A stretch of 64,000 nucleotides of DNA from Prauserella_A sp040635515 (GCA_040635515.1 JBEYHY010000006.1:434001-498000), one strand, 5' to 3'. Shown: positions 9,181-19,418, counted from the first letter of the stretch. Program-made: numbers and translations. Notes: generated from the sequence alone by a model not told the origin.

Positions 9181-10602
9181 CTACGGGAGCGCTGGCGCCG
9201 TCTGCATGGCCGCCTCCGGCGACAGCGTCGGCCCTGCCGGGATGCGCTGGACCAGCGCGGCAGGCATGTCGATCGCGGACTCGGCCGAGTAGCCGAGCGC
9301 GGCGAGCACATCAGGCGAGGGCACCGGATACCGCAGGCCGACATCGGTGACGATGGCGAAGGCACCGGCACCCTGTCCGGTCGACGGCATGGACCTGACC
9401 ACGGAGACATGACCGGGCGGTACGAGGACCTGGTCGGCGAGCTTCGTACCCGCCTCGGTTTCGGAGGTCGTACCAATCCCGTGTACCAGGGCCGATGTGT
9501 CGCCGCCCAGCGTGATCTCGGGGGCGGAGCGCGCGTTCGACGTGCTCGCGCACAACGCGGATCCGGTGCCGTTGTCAGGAGCCGCGAGCGGCGGCACGAC
9601 CGGAGGCGGAGCCGCCTCGCCCTGTGCGGGTGCCAGCGCATTGCTCGTGGGAGCCGAGTTGGCGACCGAAGCCGAGATCTCCTTGGGCTCCACCGAGTAC
9701 TGACCACGCAGGATCCGGGTCTGCAGGTCGGTGATGGGCGCGAGCCCGTCGCCACGCACGAGGTAGTACTGCTCGCCGCCGCCGACGGGGTGGAAGACGA
9801 TGTCGCCGACCTGGAATCCGGAGACGACGGTCGAGGAGTCACCCCTTCCTTCGACCTGGATGGGGCCGATGTCCTGGCCGACGGGCAGTCCGTTGAGCAT
9901 CGCGGTGCCCACGTCCATGACGGCGGTCTGGGCACCGAACACCGACCTCACGACGGCGTCGGGACGGTCACCGGCGATCCGGTACCGGTGGTTGTTCCAG
10001 ATCAGATAGGGCGAGCCGTCCTCGGCATCCCGCACGAGCAGACCGTTCGATCCGAGCGGAACACCGTCGGCGAGCCGATCACCGACCATCAGGGTCGTGC
10101 TCGTGGTCGGGGAACCCGCCATGTCCTCACCACCGACGGAACACATCGTCCACGGCGCACCCGTGACGCGGTCGGCAGGCGGCAACGAGGCGGGGGCACC
10201 GGCGATGCCGACCATCGGCTTGCGCGGCATGTCGGCGAGATCGGCGCCGGAAACCCGCTTCGGCTCCGCGCCCTGGTTCTGCCCTGAACTCAGCAGTTTG
10301 CCCGAAACGACGTTGAGCACCGGCTGGAGCGCCTCACCACTGTAGACATAGGTGGCACCGGTCTCCTTCTCGATGATCACCGTGCCGTCCTGGCGCCACG
10401 AGTTGCCGCCCATGCCGGTGAAGATGCCGTAGATCCCGAAACCCGCCGCGACCAGCACCGCGATCATCACGCCTGCGAACACGGCGCCGACACCCCTGCG
10501 CAGAGGGGTCTGCTCGGGATCGGTCTCGTGCACGATGAGCGCGGAGGTGACCCGGCGCATCATGAACTGGTATGCCTGTAATTGGTCCTTCCGAGTGGGC
10601 AC
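9181..10602 (-). CDS. eccB: T7SS membrane protein EccB
   Basis: EccB is a core subunit of the ESX inner-membrane complex with a large periplasmic domain. The N-terminus MPTRKDQLQAYQFMMRRV is diagnostic. One transmembrane helix follows at about residues 36-60, then the repeat-built extracellular domain (VYSGEALQPVLNV, PWTMCS and so on). The length (473 aa) is normal. GTG start. It lies 11 bases downstream of eccD on the same strand, so the two are co-transcribed; the WXG100 pair follows. The C-terminal end is Pro/Ala-rich. Confidence 0.96.
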   Translation of the reverse strand: MPTRKDQLQAYQFMMRRVTSALIVHETDPEQTPLRRGVGAVFAGVMIAVLVAAGFGIYGIFTGMGGNSWRQDGTVIIEKETGATYVYSGEALQPVLNVVSGKLLSSGQNQGAEPKRVSGADLADMPRKPMVGIAGAPASLPPADRVTGAPWTMCSVGGEDMAGSPTTSTTLMVGDRLADGVPLGSNGLLVRDAEDGSPYLIWNNHRYRIAGDRPDAVVRSVFGAQTAVMDVGTAMLNGLPVGQDIGPIQVEGRGDSSTVVSGFQVGDIVFHPVGGGEQYYLVRGDGLAPITDLQTRILRGQYSVEPKEISASVANSAPTSNALAPAQGEAAPPPVVPPLAAPDNGTGSALCASTSNARSAPEITLGGDTSALVHGIGTTSETEAGTKLADQVLVPPGHVSVVRSMPSTGQGAGAFAIVTDVGLRYPVPSPDVLAALGYSAESAIDMPAALVQRIPAGPTLSPEAAMQTAPALP

Positions 10603-10613
10603 GTTCTATTCCC

Positions 10614-12014
10614 TCAACCAATCGAGGCCATCAGGCCCTGCACGTAACCGAAGAACCCGGTGATGTAGGCGGCGAACGGGATCAACGCCAGGATGGCGAC
10701 GACGTCGAGTATGTCGGCAATCCGGCCAAGGTACGGCGAGGGGTTCTTCTTGCTGTACACCACCCCCGCGAACGCGATGAGCATCGCGATGGCGCCGACG
10801 GCCATCAGGAAGAACGCGACCTGCGCGTTGTCGTCGGGGGCGTCGATGAACGAGTAGGCAAGCAGCCCGCCCGCGAGCACGCCGCCGAGCAACAGCGGAA
10901 GACGCTGCCTCGGCACGGGGAACAACCTGGCCCTCAGCAGCAGGGCGACGGCGACCAGCGTCAGCATGATCAGCCACGGCCCTCCGCCGTGTGCCAGCAG
11001 GTAGAAGGAGGCGAAGACGCTGGTCACCGCAAGCCCGAGGAGCAGGCCGGAAAGGATCTCGTCCGCCCTCGCCGCCGCGGCGAACACCAGGGGCGTCGGC
11101 TTCGGCTTGTCGTCTTCCAGCAGGTCCGAGGCCCGCTGCGGCAGTTCCGGCAGCGGCAGTCTTCCCATCCTGATCGCCAGCATCGGGTAGCCGGGAAGCA
11201 GGGCAATGCCGATCGTCAGCACGAGTGCCGCCGCACCGTCGGGAGACATCGAGTTGCCGAAGAGCGCACCGAGCGCGCTGAGCACACCGATCATGATGGC
11301 CGCGACGAAGATCCGGCCCGTCGCACCGACACCGACGTAGCCGACGATCCCGAACAGCAGCAGCGCCACGGACCCGAGCAACAGGTGCGGTGCGCCAAGT
11401 TCCCACAGACCGAGATGGTTGGGGGCCGTGATGACCAGCCCGCCGACGAAGGCGTAGAGCAGCGCGGGCCCCGCGAAGGCGGCACCAGCCTTCGCGTCGG
11501 GAACCGCGCGGGCGAGCACGACGCCGACCGAGGTGAGCACAACGGCGGCGATGAGCATGACGAGACCCGGCACGAGCCACGGCGACCGGAAAAGGAAGGT
11601 CACCAGGACGCCGAGCGAGAGCACACCGACGCACAGCGCGAGCCCCGCCTTGCGCGTCGCCACTCTTCCCCAACTACGGCCGTAGCGGCGAGCGCCACTT
11701 GCCACGGCCTCCACCAGGTCGTCATACTCCAGCTCGGGCCACTCCACCTGGCCCGGAACAAGGTGCAGGACCTCGCCGTCGCGGACTTCTTGCGCCCCAA
11801 GGGTCTGCCTGGGATCCAGTCGTTCGCCGGTAGGCCGCCGTAGCGCCCAGCCGCCGTGCCGCTCACCGGTGTCGGCGGCGTCGTCACCGGCGTGCCGCAG
11901 AATGTAGGGCAGCAGCTCGGCGACACTGACGTCCTCTGGCAAGGCGACGTCTATACCACGTTTCGGCGTGGTAATGGTCACCTTGGTGAGCCTCGTGCCC
12001 ATCGCGGACGTCAT
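10614..12014 (-). CDS. eccD: T7SS integral membrane protein EccD
   Basis: EccD forms the membrane vestibule of the ESX complex. An N-terminal ubiquitin-like domain (about residues 1-95: VTITTPKRGIDVALPEDV onwards, through DGEVLHLVP) precedes about eleven membrane helices that fill the rest of the protein. The chosen start is the ATG at 12014 (MTSAMGTRL), eight bases after GGAGG; a TTG at 12029 is in frame but sits on that site. It is the first gene of the minus-strand eccD-eccB unit and is divergent from eccC, with about 100 bases shared as a promoter region. Confidence 0.95.
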   Translation of the reverse strand: MTSAMGTRLTKVTITTPKRGIDVALPEDVSVAELLPYILRHAGDDAADTGERHGGWALRRPTGERLDPRQTLGAQEVRDGEVLHLVPGQVEWPELEYDDLVEAVASGARRYGRSWGRVATRKAGLALCVGVLSLGVLVTFLFRSPWLVPGLVMLIAAVVLTSVGVVLARAVPDAKAGAAFAGPALLYAFVGGLVITAPNHLGLWELGAPHLLLGSVALLLFGIVGYVGVGATGRIFVAAIMIGVLSALGALFGNSMSPDGAAALVLTIGIALLPGYPMLAIRMGRLPLPELPQRASDLLEDDKPKPTPLVFAAAARADEILSGLLLGLAVTSVFASFYLLAHGGGPWLIMLTLVAVALLLRARLFPVPRQRLPLLLGGVLAGGLLAYSFIDAPDDNAQVAFFLMAVGAIAMLIAFAGVVYSKKNPSPYLGRIADILDVVAILALIPFAAYITGFFGYVQGLMASIG

Positions 12015-12101
12015 GGCACATACCTCCAATTAGGAACCCAGGCTTGCCTGGCAGAGTAACAATGTGCGCCACGGAAGTGGGCCACGGGAAAAACCGCGTT
12101 C

Positions 12102-12107
12102 GGGAGG
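12102..12107 (+). promoter_or_regulatory. Ribosome binding site deciding the eccC start
   Basis: GGGAGG seven bases before the TTG at 12115. It favours that start over the upstream GTG at 12064, because EccC proteins normally begin close to the conserved GTIIVKRPLRRPAP stretch. Confidence 0.6.
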
Positions 12108-12114
12108 TTCGGTC

Positions 12115-15100
12115 TTGGGAACGATCATAGTCAAGCGCCCGCTGCGCCGGCCCGCGCCTGACCTCCCTTCCGGCGAGGTCGTTCTCGAACCACCCCCGGA
12201 AAACCCGGGACCAGGGCAAAAGAACTGGACCCGTACCCTCATGATCCTGCCGATGCTCGCCGGCACGGCGGGTATGGCCCTGATGATGACCGCGGGCCGT
12301 AGTGGCCCCCTGATGTACGTCGCGGGCGGTCTGTACGGTTTCGCCATCCTCGGCATGATCCTTTTCCAGATCATGAGCCAGACCAGCGGCGGGCCCAGCA
12401 AACAGGAGATGCTGGAGAACCGCCGCAAGTACATGAGGCGGCTCAGCAAGCTGCGGGCGCAGGTGCGCGAGACCATCGAACAGCAGCGCCTCGCCATGTT
12501 CTACCGGCATCCGAATCCGGACCAGTTGTGGTCGACGGCGCACAGCGCCAGGTTATGGGAGCGAAGGCCGGACGACTGGGACTTCACGATCTTGCGAATC
12601 GGCGTCGGCAGCCAGGAACTGGCCACTCCCCTCGTGCCACCGGACACGAAACCGATCGACGAACTGGAGCCGCTGTGCGCGATGGCACTCCGGAAGTTCG
12701 TCACCACGTACTCGACCGTTCCCGATCTTCCCGTCGCCGTCGCGTTGCGCGGATTCTCCCGGATCTACGTCACCGGTGATCAGGAGAGCAAGCGTGCGTT
12801 CGCGCGCGCGCTGATGGCCCAGCTCGCGACCTTCCACGCTCCAGGGGACGTACTCGCCGCCTTCTGCATCAACCCCGAGGACAGGGAAAAGTGGGAATGG
12901 GCGAAGTGGTTCCCACACGCCCTCCATCCGTCCAAACAGGACGCAATAGGCCCGATTCGCCTGGTGGCACCGAGCATCAGCTCGGTGGAGGCGATGCTGG
13001 ACGACGTGCTCGCCAACCGGCCGAGGTTCAGCCCCGGCACGATCACCGGCGAGGGAAATACGCACGTCGTCGTGTTCCTCGACGGAGGAGAAACCGCCGG
13101 TTCCGAACACCTGATGATCGACGGCGGTGTCGAGGGTGTGACGCTCGTGAGTCTTTCCTCCCCGCCTCCCCGGATTCTCGACGCGACGACCCTGGTGCTG
13201 GACATCGACGCCGAAGGCGCGATGAACAGCCGTACCATGGACGGCGAGGGCACGATCGGCAAGGCCGACGGCCTCGACATCCCCGGCATCTACGGACTCG
13301 CCCGCAGCCTGGCCCCCATGCGGCTGTCCGCACTGTCCACAAGCGAGCAACCGCTCGCAAACTCGCTTGAGCTGACCGATTTGCTCGGTCTGGGCGATCC
13401 CTACGAATTCGATCTCTCGGAAGCGTGGGCGACGCGTTCGAACAGGGACCGCCTCCGCGTGCCGATCGGATTGAACTCCGAAGGCAGGCCGATGGACCTC
13501 GACCTCAAGGAGTCGGCTCAGGACGGGATGGGCCCGCACGGCCTGCTCGTCGGCGCGACCGGTTCGGGCAAATCAGAACTTCTTCGCACCCTGGTGCTCG
13601 CTCTCGCCGTGACGCACGACTCCGAGATCCTCAATTTCGTGCTCGTCGACTTCAAGGGTGGCGCGACCTTCACGAAACTCGACCGGCTTTCGCACACCAG
13701 CGCCGTGATCACCAACCTTTCCGACGAACTGCACCTCGTCGACCGCATGCTCGACGCGATACAGGGCGAGCTGCTGCGAAGGCAGGAACTGCTTCGCAGC
13801 GCGGGCAACTACGGGTCGCAGCGCGAGTACGAGAAGGCCAGGGCCGCGGGTGCCCCACTCGACCCACTTCCCGCGCTGCTCGTGATCGTCGACGAGTTCT
13901 CGGAACTGCTCACCGCTCGCCCCGACTTCATCGACATGTTCGTGCAGATCGGCCGCGTCGGCCGTTCACTCGGCGTCCACCTGCTGCTTGCCTCGCAGCG
14001 GCTGGAGGAAGGCAAGCTGCGAGGCCTGGACTCGCACCTTTCCTACCGCATCGGTCTCCGTACCTTCTCCGCCATGGAGAGCAGGGCCGCCATCGGCTCT
14101 CCCGACGCGTTCCAACTCCCCCGCTCGCCTGGTAACGGTTTCCTCCGATCCGGCACGGACGATCTGCTGCGGTTCAGGGCCGCCTACGTCTCCGGCGTCC
14201 ACCGCAAGGGAGGTGCGGCCGTCCGTACCGACCATCAGGGCAGGCAGCTCGACCCGGTCCAGGACTACTCGACGCGGTACGCGCGGCCCCGGATCGCGGA
14301 AGAACCGGTCGCCGAGACCAAAACGGACGAATCGGAAGAAGTCGGCGAGACATTGCTCGACGTGCTCGTCGAACGACTTGAGGGCAGGGGAAGGCCCGCG
14401 CACCAGGTGTGGCTGCCGCCGCTGGACGAACCATCGACCCTCGACCAGTTGCTCGGCCCGCTCACCGCGACGAGGGATCGTGGCCTGACGACCGAGAACA
14501 CCGAACTGCACGGAAACCTCCACGCCGCGGCCGGCATCATCGACCGGCCCGCCGAGCAGCGACGCGACGTGTGCTGGCTGGATCTCGAAGGCTCGGGCGG
14601 CCACGTACTCGTCATCGGCGGGCCGCACAGCGGGAAGAGCACCGCGCTCCGCTCGATCATGGGCAGTCTCGCGCTCACCCACACACCCGAGGAAGTACAG
14701 TTCGTCTGCCTCGACTTCGGTGGCGGCGGGATGGCGGCGATGCGCAACCTCGCGCACGTCAGCAGCATCGCGGGCCGCAGGCAGGTCAACGAGGTCCGGC
14801 GCAGCATCGCCGAGGCCTACACGTTGATGATGCAGCGGGAACAGCGCTTCACCGACCACGGCATCGACAGCATGGCCACCTACCGCAAGCAGCGGAAGGC
14901 AGGCAAACACAAGGACGACCCGTTCGGCGACCTCTTCATCGTCGTCGACGGCTGGGCGACCCTGCGCAGTGAGTTCGAGAAGCTGGAACCCACGATCAAC
15001 GAGCTGGTCAACAGGGGCCTCGGCTTCGGCATCCACATCCTCGCGGCGGCAAACCGCTGGATGGACCTGCGCATGAACGTGCGCGACATGTTCGGCAGCA

Positions 15101-16083
15101 GGATCGAGATGCGGCTCGGCGACCCGATCGACTCCTCGTTCGGCAGGCGGCAGGCGGCTAGCGTTCCCGACAATTCGCCGGGCAGGGGTCTTTCGCCCGA
15201 CGGCGGCCAGTTCCTCGCCGCCGTCCCTCGCATCGACAACACGTCCAGCGACACCGACCTCGCCGACGCGATCGGCGCGTTCGCCGACGCCGTCAACGGC
15301 ACGTGGACGGGCCGCACGGCGCCACGCGTGAGGCTGCTGCCCGCCGAGCTGCCCTTCTCGCAGCTCCCTCACGCGTCGGAAGGTCCTGGCATCCCTGTCG
15401 GTATCTCCGAGCACGACCTCCAGCCCGCGTACCTCAACTTCGAGGCGGAGCCGCACCTGTTGCTCTTCGGTGACGTGGAGTGCGGCAAGAGCAACTTCCT
15501 GCGGGCACTGGCCACCGGCATCATGAACCGGTACAGCCCGGAGGGCGCCCAGATCGCGGTCATCGACTACCGGCGAAGCCTTCTCGGCCTGATCCCCGAC
15601 GAGTACCTGATCGGCTACTCGACGACCAACAAGATGGTCAAGGAAATGGTCGAGGTGACCATCGGCGCAATGCAGAAGCGGCTGCCGGGCGGAAACATCA
15701 CTCCCGAACAGCTCAAGAAGCGGAGCTGGTGGACTGGACCCGAGCTGTTCCTGCTGGTCGACGACTTCGACCTCGTCGCGCCGAGCTCGCACGACAACCC
15801 GCTCCGCCCGCTGCTCGACTACCTCACCCAGGGCCGCGACATCGGCCTGCACCTTGTGCTGACCCGGCGCTCCGGCGGCGCGGGGAGGGCGATGTTCGAC
15901 CCAGTAGTTTCCCGGATCCGCGACCTCGCTTCTCCTGGCATCATGATGTCCGGGAAGCGGGAGGAGGGCCCGCTGATCGGCAACCGCAGGCCGGAGGAAC
16001 TGCCACCGGGCCGAGGCTGGCTGATTACTCGCGGCGAAGGGGAACGGCTCGTGCAGTTCGCACATCTACCTCAAGAGGACTGA
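12115..16083 (+). CDS. eccC: T7SS FtsK/SpoIIIE-type ATPase EccC (single chain)
   Basis: EccC is the motor and substrate receptor of the ESX system. The N-terminal conserved stretch (IVKRPLRRPAP) is followed by two membrane helices (about residues 42-90) and a DUF domain, then three tandem ATPase domains. Their P-loops are GATGSGKS (480-487), GGPHSGKS (835-842) and GDVECGKS (1119-1126). Only the first has a full Walker B with catalytic Glu (LLVIVDEF); the later two read IVVDGW and LLVDDF, consistent with degenerate domains that bind substrate signals. The two halves (EccCa/EccCb) are fused. The start is TTG 12115 from the ribosome site; GTG 12064 would add 17 residues. It is divergent from eccD. 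Confidence 0.96.
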   Translation: MGTIIVKRPLRRPAPDLPSGEVVLEPPPENPGPGQKNWTRTLMILPMLAGTAGMALMMTAGRSGPLMYVAGGLYGFAILGMILFQIMSQTSGGPSKQEMLENRRKYMRRLSKLRAQVRETIEQQRLAMFYRHPNPDQLWSTAHSARLWERRPDDWDFTILRIGVGSQELATPLVPPDTKPIDELEPLCAMALRKFVTTYSTVPDLPVAVALRGFSRIYVTGDQESKRAFARALMAQLATFHAPGDVLAAFCINPEDREKWEWAKWFPHALHPSKQDAIGPIRLVAPSISSVEAMLDDVLANRPRFSPGTITGEGNTHVVVFLDGGETAGSEHLMIDGGVEGVTLVSLSSPPPRILDATTLVLDIDAEGAMNSRTMDGEGTIGKADGLDIPGIYGLARSLAPMRLSALSTSEQPLANSLELTDLLGLGDPYEFDLSEAWATRSNRDRLRVPIGLNSEGRPMDLDLKESAQDGMGPHGLLVGATGSGKSELLRTLVLALAVTHDSEILNFVLVDFKGGATFTKLDRLSHTSAVITNLSDELHLVDRMLDAIQGELLRRQELLRSAGNYGSQREYEKARAAGAPLDPLPALLVIVDEFSELLTARPDFIDMFVQIGRVGRSLGVHLLLASQRLEEGKLRGLDSHLSYRIGLRTFSAMESRAAIGSPDAFQLPRSPGNGFLRSGTDDLLRFRAAYVSGVHRKGGAAVRTDHQGRQLDPVQDYSTRYARPRIAEEPVAETKTDESEEVGETLLDVLVERLEGRGRPAHQVWLPPLDEPSTLDQLLGPLTATRDRGLTTENTELHGNLHAAAGIIDRPAEQRRDVCWLDLEGSGGHVLVIGGPHSGKSTALRSIMGSLALTHTPEEVQFVCLDFGGGGMAAMRNLAHVSSIAGRRQVNEVRRSIAEAYTLMMQREQRFTDHGIDSMATYRKQRKAGKHKDDPFGDLFIVVDGWATLRSEFEKLEPTINELVNRGLGFGIHILAAANRWMDLRMNVRDMFGSRIEMRLGDPIDSSFGRRQAASVPDNSPGRGLSPDGGQFLAAVPRIDNTSSDTDLADAIGAFADAVNGTWTGRTAPRVRLLPAELPFSQLPHASEGPGIPVGISEHDLQPAYLNFEAEPHLLLFGDVECGKSNFLRALATGIMNRYSPEGAQIAVIDYRRSLLGLIPDEYLIGYSTTNKMVKEMVEVTIGAMQKRLPGGNITPEQLKKRSWWTGPELFLLVDDFDLVAPSSHDNPLRPLLDYLTQGRDIGLHLVLTRRSGGAGRAMFDPVVSRIRDLASPGIMMSGKREEGPLIGNRRPEELPPGRGWLITRGEGERLVQFAHLPQED

Positions 16084-16205
16084 ACAGCGCGCGGCCAGGG
16101 AAGGGGGTTGCCTCGTGATGGTTATCTCAAGAACGCGGGTATTTGGGGCGCGCCCGGGTCATGCGCGCCAGTCATCCGTTGACCACAGGGGATTCGGAGG
16201 AAATC

Positions 16206-17219
16206 ATGGTTGAGCCTGAGCCAACAGGGCCTTCCTATCCGGAGTGGGTCTACTCGGGGGAGAAGACACTCGACGCCGAGCCGGATTCCTTCCGGGGCTA
16301 CGGGCAGAACATCGCAGCACTCGGCAGCAACTTCCGGGACGACCTCACCGGCCCGGTCATGTTGCTGCACGGTGGCGGCGAGGACATCTCGCTGAGCACG
16401 GGCGGCATGCCCGAAGGCGGCTACTGCGAACAATTGGCAGGCCGAAATGCTTCCGAAATGTCCGGATTCATGCAGGATCTGAGCACAAATCTGCTCGCCA
16501 TTCCTTCCGCGGCGCTCATTCTGGCGGAACTGTACGAAAACACCGACGACGCGAACGGCGCTTCTCTTGCCGCCGTCAATTACGCGTTCGCCCTCAGCCC
16601 TGACAAGCCGCCGGGCGTCGAGCTGCCGGAATACATCGACGGAACCACCATCGAGGAAACGATGGAGGAGAGCGGCGAGGCCGACAACAACCCCGCTCAG
16701 GACAGGTTCATCAGCGGCAGCAGCTTCACCGGTGGCAACACCGCCACCTACGAGACCGCGAGCGGCGGGCGACGCGTCGTCACGAACACCATCAACGGCC
16801 GTACCGAGAAGTTGTACGACAAGGACGGCAACCTCATCTACGAGTCGTCGGGCGATCAAGAGGGCAACATCACCACGACGAACTACGACAAGGACGGCGA
16901 GGAGCTCAGCACCACCGAGCGGCGAACCGAGAACGACGGCGGACACCAGCGCAACATCACCGAGACGACCAACGCCGACGGTGAAGTCACCCAGCGGACG
17001 ACCCAGCACATGATCACCACCGAGCATGACGACGGGACCCAAAGCAGGGAGTACTACACCGAAACAGAGAAATGGGACGAAGACGAGGAGGCGCTGGGCG
17101 ACCCCGAGCGTTCCGGCGAGCGATACATCGGAGCACAGCCGGAAGCCATGGGCATGGACGACTGGCGCCAGCGCATGGATCAGCAGATGGAACAAAGCCG
17201 CAGGCAGACGGGCTTCTGA
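16206..17219 (+). CDS. T7SS-linked protein with YD-like repeats, 337 aa
   Basis: I do not recognise a named family. Residues 1-135 are helical and contain a Gly-rich stretch; the second half is very acidic and carries RHS/YD-like repeats (KLYDKDGNLIYE, then TTNYDKDGEELSTT and further TET/TTE strands). YD repeats are typical of wall- or toxin-associated beta-structures. The end is helical and Gln-rich. The ATG at 16206 follows GGAGG with five bases between; an upstream frame extension has no ribosome site. It lies between eccC and a PPE-like gene, only three bases from the latter, so the two probably make a secreted pair. The function is inferred from position. Confidence 0.7.
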   Translation: MVEPEPTGPSYPEWVYSGEKTLDAEPDSFRGYGQNIAALGSNFRDDLTGPVMLLHGGGEDISLSTGGMPEGGYCEQLAGRNASEMSGFMQDLSTNLLAIPSAALILAELYENTDDANGASLAAVNYAFALSPDKPPGVELPEYIDGTTIEETMEESGEADNNPAQDRFISGSSFTGGNTATYETASGGRRVVTNTINGRTEKLYDKDGNLIYESSGDQEGNITTTNYDKDGEELSTTERRTENDGGHQRNITETTNADGEVTQRTTQHMITTEHDDGTQSREYYTETEKWDEDEEALGDPERSGERYIGAQPEAMGMDDWRQRMDQQMEQSRRQTGF

Positions 17220-17222
17220 GCC

Positions 17223-19346
17223 ATGGATCCCAACTGGAAGTACTTCGGTTACGACATCAACCGGCTTCGGCAGGACTTGTCCGGCGAGAGCGTCGCCGTC
17301 CAGCACGTCCCCGGCTATACCGTCACCTACAGCTCCTACTGGAATCAGGGCAAACCGTACGACGAACAGTCCGCTCCCCCGATGTTGCTGGAGGACGCCC
17401 AGACACCGGGGCCGGACTCGGACGCGGCCGAACGGCTCGACATCGACCAGATCAACGATCAGATCATGGGCGAGCAGCCCGGCACGACGTCGGACAGGGC
17501 GACCCAGTGGTGGAACGTCGAGGCGATGCTGTTCTTCGTCCAGAACGAGTTGTTCAACCAGACCAGCTCGCTCGAAGCCGAGTGGGAGTCCCCCGCGGCG
17601 AAAGAGGCCTACCTGATGAAGGTGGGCGAGACGCTGGCACACATCGAGATGTGGCGCGAAGCTGCCGAAGCCAACCACCTCGGCCTCTCGTTGCTGGCGG
17701 GCGCCATGCGTACCGCGCAGACCGACATGAAGGATCTGTGGAAGCGCTACAAGGAAGCCATGTGGCAGGCGACCGATGACTACTTGAACGCGCCGCCCGC
17801 CGGGTCCCCGTATGCGACGAGTGGTCCGCTTGCCGGGCTCAAGGGTGACGCGAGAACCGCAGTGCGCCAGTCCGTCCTCGATCGTTATGACCTGCCGTTC
17901 ATGAAAGAGCAGCGGGAGAAGTACAACGAAGAGGCACGGCAGCTCATCAGCGATACGGCCAATTCGTATTCCGACGCCATCTCGAAGCTGGAATCGGCAC
18001 GGGCGAACCGGATGGCCCCGATGAACGCGATCCTCCACCCCGAGGCCACCGGTATGCCGCTGCCACCGATGCCGCCCGGTGGTGGCCCCACCCCGCCCGG
18101 CGGTGGCCCGACGTCATTCAGCGGCCCCACACCGGCCCCACCTGGCGGAACCCCGGCCGCTCCCGCTTTCAATGGCGCCCCGCCACCCCCGATGTTCGGC
18201 GGAGCGCAGCCGCCGGGAGGCGCGCCGAGGGCCCCGGGTGCCCGGCCACCAGCGGCGCCAACGTTGGCTCCACGGACACCCCCGCCGACCCCGGTCGTCA
18301 ATCCGCCGAACGCGCCCACAAGAGGTCCTGCCGCCGCGCCGCCTGGTGCACCAGCGGTGGCCCCGCCCGTCGCTCCCGGAGCGAGTGGTCTGCGCCAGCT
18401 CGGTGCGGCGCCTCTGGCGCCGGGCTTCGGCGCGGGTCCCACCCCTGGCGGCAAGGGGCTCGGCGTACCGCCGACCCTCGGTGCGAGTTCGCCAGGAGGT
18501 TCACCACCGGTGCCGCCAGGTGGCGGCCTTCCTGGCGGAGCCCCGCCCCCCAAGGGCGCGATGCCGGGCAAGGTCATGCCGCCTCCCGCCGGAGGTGTTC
18601 CGCAGAAGCCGAAACAGCAGGGCAAGGTTCTTGGCAACAAGGACCGCGTGCCACCCGTTCCCGGCATGGGCCAGCCCGGCTCCGTTCCGCCCCCTCCCGC
18701 AAGCGCACCGCCAGGGAGGCAGAACAACAAACCCGGGGTTCCCATGGCGGGCCTCCCACCGATGCTGGAATCCCAGGACGTGTTCAGGCCGCCGCCACCA
18801 CCGTCGGCGCCGGTGCTCGACACCAACAGGAACACCAAGAAGCGCGCGAAGGCCCAGGCTGCCGCGGCCGCGGCGGAACGGGACCGCCTTCCCTCCATTC
18901 CGGGAGCGATCCCGCCGGTGCTGTCCGGCGCACGTGTCGAGCCGAAGAGCAAGGCCGCGGCCAAGAAACAACGCAAGCGTCCGGCCACCGAAGGCGCGGT
19001 GCCCGCCGAGTTCATGGCAGGCATCGACACCGGAACGGCACCGGTGTTCGAGGGCAGGCTCGCCGAACCGCAAGTTCTGAACGGCCAGGAACCGCTGGGC
19101 GATGTACCCATCGCACTGCGCGGCCCAGCCGCGGCGACCTTGGCCGAGCACCAGCGGCACGGCGTCCCACAGGCCGACCGCACCACCCGCTCGGTACTGC
19201 GCTCCAACACCGGCGGCGCATCGCAGCAGGAGCAGCGCACCCCGGACTCCTGGGACGTCGACACCCCAGGTGGCCCCGTCGTATCCAGCGCCAAGCGAGA
19301 CGAGTACCGAGCGGAACCCAAGAAGGCACTGGGATCCAAGCAGTAG
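17223..19346 (+). CDS. PPE-like proline-rich T7SS substrate, 707 aa
   Basis: The N-terminal helical domain (residues 1-270) begins MDPNWKYFGYDINRLRQ, a pattern of PPE/WXG-type actinobacterial substrates, with EWESPAAKEAYL as the W-x-x turn and long helices after it. From about 280 to 560 the chain is a Pro/Gly/Ala-rich disordered region (PPMPPGGGPTPPGG), then basic and mixed segments. The end (SWDVDTPGGPVVSS) is repeated almost exactly in the second copy at 20799-22760. It starts three bases after the stop of the YD-repeat gene, so translation is probably coupled. It is likely a surface or secreted partner of the ESX system; no catalytic domain is visible. Confidence 0.78.
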   Translation: MDPNWKYFGYDINRLRQDLSGESVAVQHVPGYTVTYSSYWNQGKPYDEQSAPPMLLEDAQTPGPDSDAAERLDIDQINDQIMGEQPGTTSDRATQWWNVEAMLFFVQNELFNQTSSLEAEWESPAAKEAYLMKVGETLAHIEMWREAAEANHLGLSLLAGAMRTAQTDMKDLWKRYKEAMWQATDDYLNAPPAGSPYATSGPLAGLKGDARTAVRQSVLDRYDLPFMKEQREKYNEEARQLISDTANSYSDAISKLESARANRMAPMNAILHPEATGMPLPPMPPGGGPTPPGGGPTSFSGPTPAPPGGTPAAPAFNGAPPPPMFGGAQPPGGAPRAPGARPPAAPTLAPRTPPPTPVVNPPNAPTRGPAAAPPGAPAVAPPVAPGASGLRQLGAAPLAPGFGAGPTPGGKGLGVPPTLGASSPGGSPPVPPGGGLPGGAPPPKGAMPGKVMPPPAGGVPQKPKQQGKVLGNKDRVPPVPGMGQPGSVPPPPASAPPGRQNNKPGVPMAGLPPMLESQDVFRPPPPPSAPVLDTNRNTKKRAKAQAAAAAAERDRLPSIPGAIPPVLSGARVEPKSKAAAKKQRKRPATEGAVPAEFMAGIDTGTAPVFEGRLAEPQVLNGQEPLGDVPIALRGPAAATLAEHQRHGVPQADRTTRSVLRSNTGGASQQEQRTPDSWDVDTPGGPVVSSAKRDEYRAEPKKALGSKQ

Positions 19347-19367
19347 GCAACCATTGTTCGACGGTTC

Positions 19368-19399
19368 ACGAGGGGCGGCGCTTCGGCACCGCCCCTCGT
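19368..19399. terminator. Bidirectional terminator hairpin
   Basis: Arms ACGAGGGGCGG (19368-19378) and CCGCCCCTCGT (19389-19399) with a TTCG-containing loop, between the converging PPE-like and GNAT genes. Confidence 0.75.
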
Positions 19400-19418
19400 T
19401 GTGTCGTGAGGTGGAGCC

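Noticed and set aside
12064..12114. Upstream GTG as the start of eccC
   Set aside because: It lacks a good ribosome site. The TTG at 12115 has GGGAGG and gives the family's usual N-terminus.
13966..16065. 699-codon minus-strand frame
   Set aside because: Antisense to eccC, with no motif; a long shadow frame is expected opposite a high-GC gene.
16122..18038. 638-codon minus-strand frame
   Set aside because: Antisense to the YD-repeat and PPE-like genes and lacking any motif.
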